From contig NZ_CAJTQC010000041.1 of NCBI RefSeq assembly GCF_910578445.1, positions 1 to 10,257 of the forward strand: a stretch of 10,257 nt of DNA. Reading direction: 5' to 3'. The stretch's first letter is position 1. Each line of letters begins with the position of its first letter. Below the pieces are notes generated by a model that searched no databases, had not been told where the DNA came from, and was given only the letters and a program-made list of their open reading frames with translations. This DNA is from an uncultured Duncaniella sp. (GTDB lineage Bacteria; Bacteroidota; Bacteroidia; Bacteroidales; Muribaculaceae). A program made the position numbers and the translations under genes. This document shows positions 5,828-10,257 of this stretch, piece by piece.

Positions 5828-6217
5828 ATGAAGCAGCGTACCGAAAGATTTGAGATGAGACTTACTCCGGAGGAAGCAGCCGGAATACGTGAAAAATCAA
5901 AACGCTACCATAGCATCAGCAACTTTATAAGAATGGCAGTCAATGAGTTTTCAGACACAGACGCCAAAACCCGTCTTGAATTGTGTAATGACACAGCCAG
6001 ACTGTGCAGAAAATTTCAGGACGAACTCTCATGGATGGGAAGCAATCTCAACCAGGCGGTCAAACGTGCCAACGAGCTTGCTGTTGCAGGGCTGTTATCC
6101 GAGAGTTATTTCAAGGATATACTTGCTCCCATGATTGAGGGTGTGGAGAAGATGATTAAGGCAGTCAAATCAGAACAAGCTGACATTGCCAGAAAAGCGA
6201 TAAGACTGAGACCATAG
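5828..6217 (+). CDS. mobilization accessory protein, NikA/MobC-like (CTnDOT MobA position)
   Basis: A 129-residue protein beginning at ATG 5828. Residues about 4-40 (TERFEMRLTPEEAAGIREKS, then ISNFIRMAVNEF) have the pattern of a ribbon-helix-helix DNA-binding domain, a beta strand then two helices. The rest is helical and carries SWMGSNLNQAVKRANE, the G-x-N-x-NQ-x-x-x-x-AN signature typical of MobC/relaxosome accessory proteins. Such proteins bind oriT, help open it and recruit the relaxase. It directly follows the candidate oriT and precedes the relaxase by 73 bp. That gap contains a nested inverted repeat (CTATATG/CATATAG with GATATT/AATATC inside). Length fits the family. In the CTnDOT naming this position is MobA; the symbol is withheld because names differ among elements. 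Confidence 0.85.
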   Translation: MKQRTERFEMRLTPEEAAGIREKSKRYHSISNFIRMAVNEFSDTDAKTRLELCNDTARLCRKFQDELSWMGSNLNQAVKRANELAVAGLLSESYFKDILAPMIEGVEKMIKAVKSEQADIARKAIRLRP

Positions 6218-6290
6218 CCACAAGTCTATATGATATTATGGAAATATCAGAACAAGACATATAGAAACCAAGACATAAAGACATTGAGCG

Positions 6291-7865
6291 ATGATAGCTA
6301 CTATTCTTCCGTCGAGTGCCAATTTCCATGCTGTCGCATACAATGAGAAAAAAGTGGCAAAGGGTGTGGCGCGACTTCTTGAAATGAGCAACCTCGGACA
6401 TATCGGCGTGCTTTCAAAACCGACTGCAAAGGAAATGCAGGATTATATGATAGCCTACTCTTCCAGAAATTCAAGGATAAAAAAAGCACAGTTCCACCTT
6501 GCCATTTCTTGCAAGGGGCATGAAAAGACAGAGGAAGAACTATTGCAATTCGCCCACGAATATCTCAAGGAAATGGGCTATGGGAACGAAGGTCAGCCGT
6601 TGTTGGTATATGCTCATACCGACACTGACAACACGCATATACATATAGTAACATCCAGAATATCTCCGGACGGAAAGAAAATCAGCGACCATCACGAAAG
6701 AGTGCGTTCTCAGGCAGTACTCAACAAACTTGTCGGCAAGGATTTCAAGGCGAAAGCCGCAGAGGATCTTGCTGCTTCACTCGGCTATTCATTCTCTACC
6801 TTTGCTCAATACAAAGCTCTTATGACCTCAATGGGGTATGAGGTTTATGAAAAGAACGATATTGTATATGTCAAACGTGACGGAGCGGTTCAGGCAAAGA
6901 TTGGATATGCTGATATATGCGGCAAGTTCCATAAGGTGCAACTTGACAAGACACGACGCAGGCAACTGTGGGCTATGCTTAAGAAATACCGTGATGTGAG
7001 TGCCGACCGCCAGGAATTGCAGAAGGAGGTAAAACGCAAACTTGGTATTGACCTTGTATTTTTTGGCAGGAAGGACAACCCATACGGATATATGATAGTT
7101 GACCATGCTAACAAGGCGGTTTATAACGGTGCATGGGTACTTTCCATAAAATCACTGCTTGACTTCACCACTCCCGAAGAAAAACTTGCCCGGATAGATG
7201 CCTATATTGACCGGCTTCTTGAAAATAATCCGACCATAGATACATGGGCCATCAATAAAAAACTGTTCCGTAGCAACGCATATATAAAACGTGGCGTGCT
7301 TCATTATGGCAACCACATGCGACCGTTGAAAGACTTTATGGCGGCAACCATTCTTAGAAATGACAAAATAAAAAGGATAGAATCATTTCAACCGACAACT
7401 GCGGCTGAACGGGATCTGCTGTGCAGTATATATAAGGTGAACGAGCCTGAACTTGTAACTATATCTCAGAATAAAAGCCAACACTATTATAATGATGTTG
7501 ACAAGCTGCGTCGGTTATTTAACGATGACAGCATAGTTAAGCTGCGTTCCGAAATACGCAACGCCGGGTTCTATATACGTCAGAGCGGAGAGGATTATTT
7601 TGCCCTTAATTTCTCATCCAAGCAAGTAATCAACCTCTCGGAAGAGGGATTTGATTTGAAAAGGCTTGCCCGTAGAAAGTTTAGAAATGCAACTCCGGCC
7701 AAATTATCCAATCGAGGACTGCGCGGAGCCGGCAAGGGACAACTGTCTGCAAAAGCCAAAGGTCTGCGCGATGCAGCTTCCGGGCGAGGCGAAAACCGGG
7801 AATGGGAGGTTGGCTACCGTGGAAATTATGACAGGATTGATGATGAAAACAGCCTGAAAGTATAG
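6291..7865 (+). CDS. MOBP-type relaxase (mobilization nuclease, CTnDOT MobB position)
   Basis: This 524-residue enzyme should nick one oriT strand, stay covalently attached to its 5' end and lead it into the recipient. Near the N-terminus HAVAYNEKKV places the probable catalytic Tyr at residue 17. FHLAISCKGHE (about 68-78) is the second conserved block. HTDTDNTHIHIV (109-120) is the metal-binding motif HxD....HxH, with His109, His116 and His118. The relaxase domain ends at about residue 160. The remaining 360 residues have no recognised domain and end in a basic, Gly/Ser-rich tail (SNRGLRGAGKGQLSAKAKG). The catalytic part fits the Relaxase/Mobilization nuclease family (PF03432). All key residues are present, so it is probably active. 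It is likely co-transcribed with the preceding accessory gene. The usual next gene, a VirD4-type coupling protein, is absent here. Confidence 0.92.
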   Translation: MIATILPSSANFHAVAYNEKKVAKGVARLLEMSNLGHIGVLSKPTAKEMQDYMIAYSSRNSRIKKAQFHLAISCKGHEKTEEELLQFAHEYLKEMGYGNEGQPLLVYAHTDTDNTHIHIVTSRISPDGKKISDHHERVRSQAVLNKLVGKDFKAKAAEDLAASLGYSFSTFAQYKALMTSMGYEVYEKNDIVYVKRDGAVQAKIGYADICGKFHKVQLDKTRRRQLWAMLKKYRDVSADRQELQKEVKRKLGIDLVFFGRKDNPYGYMIVDHANKAVYNGAWVLSIKSLLDFTTPEEKLARIDAYIDRLLENNPTIDTWAINKKLFRSNAYIKRGVLHYGNHMRPLKDFMAATILRNDKIKRIESFQPTTAAERDLLCSIYKVNEPELVTISQNKSQHYYNDVDKLRRLFNDDSIVKLRSEIRNAGFYIRQSGEDYFALNFSSKQVINLSEEGFDLKRLARRKFRNATPAKLSNRGLRGAGKGQLSAKAKGLRDAASGRGENREWEVGYRGNYDRIDDENSLKV

Positions 7866-7899
7866 CGTTGGAATTTTATTACCATGCCAATATTGTGAC

Positions 7900-7944
7900 A
7901 TAGAGTCTTGAAGACAATCGCCTTTGATGTCTTCAAGGCTCTAT
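7900..7944. terminator. 17-bp hairpin after the relaxase gene
   Basis: ATAGAGTCTTGAAGACA (7900-7916) pairs with TGTCTTCAAGGCTCTAT (7928-7944) with a single G-U pair and an 11-base loop. It lies 35 bp after the relaxase stop codon. No T-run follows, so it may be a Rho-independent-like end, a 3' stabiliser, or a processing structure between the mob and tra operons. Confidence 0.55.
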
Positions 7945-7993
7945 TCCTATATAATATGTCATGTTCAAAACATAAAATGATAATGTCTTTAAG

Positions 7994-8006
7994 AAAGGTG
8001 TCCAAA
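7994..8006 (+). repeat. AAAGGTGTCCAAA motif, copy 2 (before traA)
   Basis: Identical to the copy at 5616-5628. It ends 27 bp before the predicted -7 box of the traA promoter, a position where an activator could bind, or simply the right-hand scar of a cassette exchange. Confidence 0.6.
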
Positions 8007-8033
8007 GAGGCCTGTTGCCTTGCCTCCGGATAA

Positions 8034-8041
8034 TAATTTTG
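8034..8041 (+). promoter_or_regulatory. -7 box of a probable traA promoter
   Basis: TAATTTTG matches the Bacteroidetes -7 element TAnnTTTG exactly, 26 bp before the traA ATG. No TTTG is found at the usual 19-21 bp upstream; the nearest is a GTTG (8014-8017) at 16 bp. A weak promoter that depends on an activator would fit. Confidence 0.45.
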
Positions 8042-8067
8042 CGTATAAATAATTCAAACGGACCACA

Positions 8068-8772
8068 ATGGACGAATCAATCATCATAACATTTGCAAAT
8101 CAAAAAGGAGGCGTAGGGAAAACCACCCTTTGCGTCACCTTCGCAAACTTTCTTGTCAAGAAAGGTCTTCCAGTGATTGTCGTTGACTGCGATTCACAAG
8201 AAAGCCTCGCACAACGGCGTGAAAGCGATTTGAAACGCTATGGTTCTGAAGAAGTGGAAATCCCTTATGAGGTGCTGCCGTTCTCGCTAAGCAAGGAGGA
8301 CGCACTGTTCAATTTCATAGGAAACATCCGCAAGACCCGATGTGTGGCAATCTTTGATTCTCCCGGCAACCTGAAACAGCAGGGACTTGTGACTCTGTTT
8401 GCCAATTCCGACTATATAATATGTCCTTACCATTATGACCGCACCACTATTCCATCGACCGCCACATTCATAGCGTTTATTCAAAATCTTAAAAAGGCTA
8501 TGGGACGAAAGATGACCGCAGAGCTTATCCTTGTTCCCAACAGACACGATGCCAGAGTAGGCACAAAGACTGAACGGGAGCTTTGGGAAGAGACAGGCAA
8601 GACCTTCAGCCGATATGGACTTGTGACACCGCGAATAAGCATGAAAGCAGACATGGAACGATTCTGCACGCTTTCAGATCTTGACGGTCAACTGGAAATA
8701 ACACAGGAAGCCTACGACCTTATATATAACAAGATATTCGGACACCTTGAAATTGAAACAAACAATGGATAA
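8068..8772 (+). CDS. traA: TraA, ParA-family ATPase of the conjugative element
   Basis: This 234-residue ParA/MinD-type ATPase has the deviant Walker A NQKGGVGKTT (residues 11-20, signature Lys14-equivalent region and Lys18). It also has switch I VVDCDSQESLAQRR (38-51) and Walker B VAIFDSPG (93-100, Asp97). Bacteroides conjugative elements of the CTnDOT type encode such a protein as the first gene of the tra operon, where it is named TraA. Its exact job is not established; ParA relatives position DNA or machinery on the nucleoid or membrane. There is no partner parB and no N-terminal HTH, so it is of the short ParA type. It ends inside the start of the next gene: ATGGATAA overlaps by 8 bp, which suggests translational coupling. 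The ATG start at 8068 agrees with the family's N-terminal beta strand immediately before the P-loop. Confidence 0.85.
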   Translation: MDESIIITFANQKGGVGKTTLCVTFANFLVKKGLPVIVVDCDSQESLAQRRESDLKRYGSEEVEIPYEVLPFSLSKEDALFNFIGNIRKTRCVAIFDSPGNLKQQGLVTLFANSDYIICPYHYDRTTIPSTATFIAFIQNLKKAMGRKMTAELILVPNRHDARVGTKTERELWEETGKTFSRYGLVTPRISMKADMERFCTLSDLDGQLEITQEAYDLIYNKIFGHLEIETNNG

Positions 8773-9169
8773 GCCAACATTCCCTGATATAGATGGACTG
8801 CTCGGAAGCATACGCCATGTCGCTACCCCTGTCGGACAGCAGACGGTGTCCGATGAACCTGACGGGACAACAACCAGGCCCAAAGATAATTTACCCGATA
8901 ATGAAAATCCGGAAGACCAGACCGGAATGTGGGACGCTTTCATGGCAAATCTTTCAGCATACGGATTCAGGGAGCGAAAAGATGAGCGGAAAGTCTGCAT
9001 GATTGACAAAGATCTTGCCGATTCTATTGATGAGTGCGACATTGACCGCAAATGCCGTTCCGATGTGATAAACGCCATCGTGAGAACATTCATCACTGTA
9101 TATCTTCCCCGGCTTAGGGCATACAGGAAGAAAAGCAAATCACTTCTTGATAACGATAACACCAAATAG
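8765..9169 (+). CDS. traB: TraB-like DUF3408 protein
   Basis: A 134-residue protein. The start at ATG 8765 is chosen because it overlaps the traA stop by 8 bp; an ATG at 8747 in the same frame would add six residues and lengthen the overlap. Residues about 15-60 are polar and probably disordered (rich in Asp, Pro, Thr, Gly). The C-terminal part (about 75-125) has the pattern of DUF3408: CMIDKDLADSIDECDI, followed by a helical RSDVINAIVRTFITVYLPRL and a basic end. This family is found in the second tra gene of Bacteroides conjugative elements. The fold resembles a small DNA-binding (ribbon-helix-helix-like) domain, so a partner role to TraA on DNA is possible, as for ParA/ParB-like pairs; this is inference. 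No membrane segment is seen. Confidence 0.7.
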   Translation: MDKPTFPDIDGLLGSIRHVATPVGQQTVSDEPDGTTTRPKDNLPDNENPEDQTGMWDAFMANLSAYGFRERKDERKVCMIDKDLADSIDECDIDRKCRSDVINAIVRTFITVYLPRLRAYRKKSKSLLDNDNTK

Positions 9170-9171
9170 AT

Positions 9172-9759
9172 ATGAAAAAGACAATCTGGACCGACGACAG
9201 TATTGCCTATCTTAAAGAGAACTATCCGCACACAACGGACACGGCAATAGCCCAACATCTATGCGTCAACCGAAAGACCGTATCACTTAAAGCCAAAGAA
9301 CTCGGTCTTGAAAAGGGTATCAGACCCGAATGGCTTGATTTTGCGGAAAGGGTACGTGAACTCCACGGCTCTCACTCAAATGCTGAAATCGCTGCCATAA
9401 CCGGCATATCGTCACGCTCCGTATCAAGAATAGTTGCCGTTCTCGGCCTACGGCGCACCAAGAAAGAAGAACAAAGTATCCGTTCCCGTATCCGTCAGGA
9501 TATTATGAAACGAGAGAAAAGACGTGTGATTTTTGGCCTGCCGCCAATCACGAGAATAAAGGTTGTTACAAACAAGCCGAGGATAAAGATGCGCCACTCC
9601 CTGAAAAAGGCAGGCTATCTGGTAATCCGTGGTCAGAATGTCATGTATTACCACCCCGACATGGAACGCGACCATTCACGCGAGGATATAGGCCGCAAGC
9701 TCGGATTGAGATTCGAGCCTTGGGATAACTGCAACGACAAACTATGTGTAAATTTCTGA
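9172..9759 (+). CDS. double helix-turn-helix DNA-binding protein in the TraC position
   Basis: A 195-residue basic protein 2 bp after the traB stop. Two helix-turn-helix units are visible. The first is W-x(4)-IAYLKENYPHTTDTAIAQHL...KTVSLKAKELGL (about 6-46). The second is AERVRELHGSHSNAEIAAITG...RSVSRIVAVLGL (about 58-93). After a basic linker (about 95-138), the C-terminal part holds RHSLKKAGYLV and VMYYHPDMER (about 141-166), a pattern I associate with DNA-binding proteins of Bacteroidales phages and mobile elements. It is likely to bind specific DNA and may regulate the tra operon or help at oriT. Its place between TraB and TraD is unusual for a regulator, being inside the structural operon. 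The family name is not known to me. Confidence 0.75.
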   Translation: MKKTIWTDDSIAYLKENYPHTTDTAIAQHLCVNRKTVSLKAKELGLEKGIRPEWLDFAERVRELHGSHSNAEIAAITGISSRSVSRIVAVLGLRRTKKEEQSIRSRIRQDIMKREKRRVIFGLPPITRIKVVTNKPRIKMRHSLKKAGYLVIRGQNVMYYHPDMERDHSREDIGRKLGLRFEPWDNCNDKLCVNF

Positions 9760-9763
9760 TACA

Positions 9764-10123
9764 ATGCTTTACGGACAAATAATAGTTTTACTCATCATTC
9801 TGCTGGCTCTGTATTATGCCGGAATGATAACGATGGATATTCTTGCCGCCAACAAAGCAAAAGCAAGCGAGGATGCTAAGGCCGAAGAGACCGAAATCGA
9901 CATATCCGGACTTGCAGAAAGTTTTGAACCGGTGGAGATAAAGCGCATTATCACGAAACCGACACCGGAAATTTCTAAGGACGCTCCATCCAAATATAAG
10001 GAACCGATTATGACAAACGGTTATCCGGTGGATAATCTTCTCTGCAAGATCAATAAAGCCGCTGACACAGGCATGGATAAAGACCTCGCTGATATAGTTC
10101 ACAGATGCGAGTCCGCTGCCTGA
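9764..10123 (+). CDS. traD: TraD-like conjugal transfer protein with one membrane segment
   Basis: A 119-residue protein that starts 4 bp after the preceding stop. Residues about 5-22 (QIIVLLIILLALYYAGMI) form one transmembrane helix or uncleaved signal anchor. A short acidic linker (AKAEETEIDISGLAESF, about 40-56) and a C-terminal soluble part (about 60-119) follow. Layout, size and the EIDISG-x-AESFEP motif fit TraD-like proteins that precede traE (DUF4134) in Bacteroides conjugative elements. A role at the inner membrane in building the mating channel is inferred. It has no resemblance to the VirD4-like TraD of the F plasmid. Confidence 0.65.
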   Translation: MLYGQIIVLLIILLALYYAGMITMDILAANKAKASEDAKAEETEIDISGLAESFEPVEIKRIITKPTPEISKDAPSKYKEPIMTNGYPVDNLLCKINKAADTGMDKDLADIVHRCESAA

Positions 10124-10183
10124 CATCGACTGACTTACCGCTAACCATATTCGTATCACCCGATACCTCTCTCCCCGAACCGA

Positions 10184-10257
10184 TGCCTTTATTGAACTAA
10201 GTTGTCTTTACTGCCCGACACTGCCTTTAACGCCCTGCATTGCCTTTAACGCCCGAT
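10184..10257. repeat. degenerate 19-bp tandem repeat at the right edge
   Basis: TGCCTTTA-type words start at 10184, 10203 (TGTCTTTACTGCCC), 10222 and 10241 (both TGCCTTTAACGCCC), at a strict 19-bp period. The last two copies match over 14 bp; the others are diverged. A possible fifth unit lies near 10164 (TACCTCT..CCCC). Nineteen is not a multiple of three, so it is probably non-coding. It begins 60 bp after the traD stop and runs off the window. Confidence 0.7.

Noticed and set aside
8740..8748. GGACACCTT near the end of traA as a third, inverted copy of the GGTGTCC motif
   Set aside because: Only 9 bp match, within coding sequence; likely chance.
8674..9258. 194-residue minus-strand reading frame
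   Set aside because: It is antisense to traB and the ends of its neighbours, which form a tight operon with clear family patterns; its composition is that of a shadow frame.

Overview
The window looks like a Bacteroidales chromosome, possibly Muribaculaceae or a relative. The evidence is promoter-like sequences of the Bacteroidetes type (TTTG, about 20 bp, TAnnTTTG), a large surface protein built from InlB/Flg_new-like repeats with a short C-terminal tail typical of the phylum, and CTnDOT-like transfer genes. The genus is an inference.

Left part (1-4366), chromosomal backbone or an older accessory region. A small gene of unknown function ends in a strong hairpin terminator. After an AT-rich stretch with a perfect 22-bp tandem repeat comes a 1,139-codon reading frame for a repeat-rich secreted-type protein. 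It has no ATG, no signal peptide and what looks like half an N-terminal domain, so it is probably missing its 5' end. Downstream are two nested or long hairpins and three copies of a 10-bp motif spaced exactly 20 bp apart.

Junction (4293-4560). A consensus promoter drives tRNA-Leu(CAG), followed by a strong terminator and three GTCCCC motifs. The tRNA 3' end is the likely attachment site of an integrative conjugative element (ICE), which fills the rest of the window and continues beyond it. No integrase is present here, so it should lie at the other end of the element.

ICE left end (4500-5827). This stretch is gene-poor. It holds a small membrane-protein gene on the minus strand with a well-formed promoter, a decayed cysteine-rich reading frame after it, and a large imperfect palindrome just before the mob genes that is the best candidate for oriT.

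Mobilization and transfer genes (5828-10123). A NikA/MobC-like accessory protein and a MOBP-type relaxase would process oriT. They are followed, with no coupling-protein gene between, by a ParA-type TraA, a DUF3408-type TraB, a double helix-turn-helix protein in the TraC position, and a TraD-like protein with one membrane segment. The four tra genes are packed tightly (an 8-bp overlap, then gaps of 2 and 4 bp) and form one operon whose mating-pore genes (traE onward) presumably lie to the right. The window ends inside a degenerate 19-bp tandem repeat.
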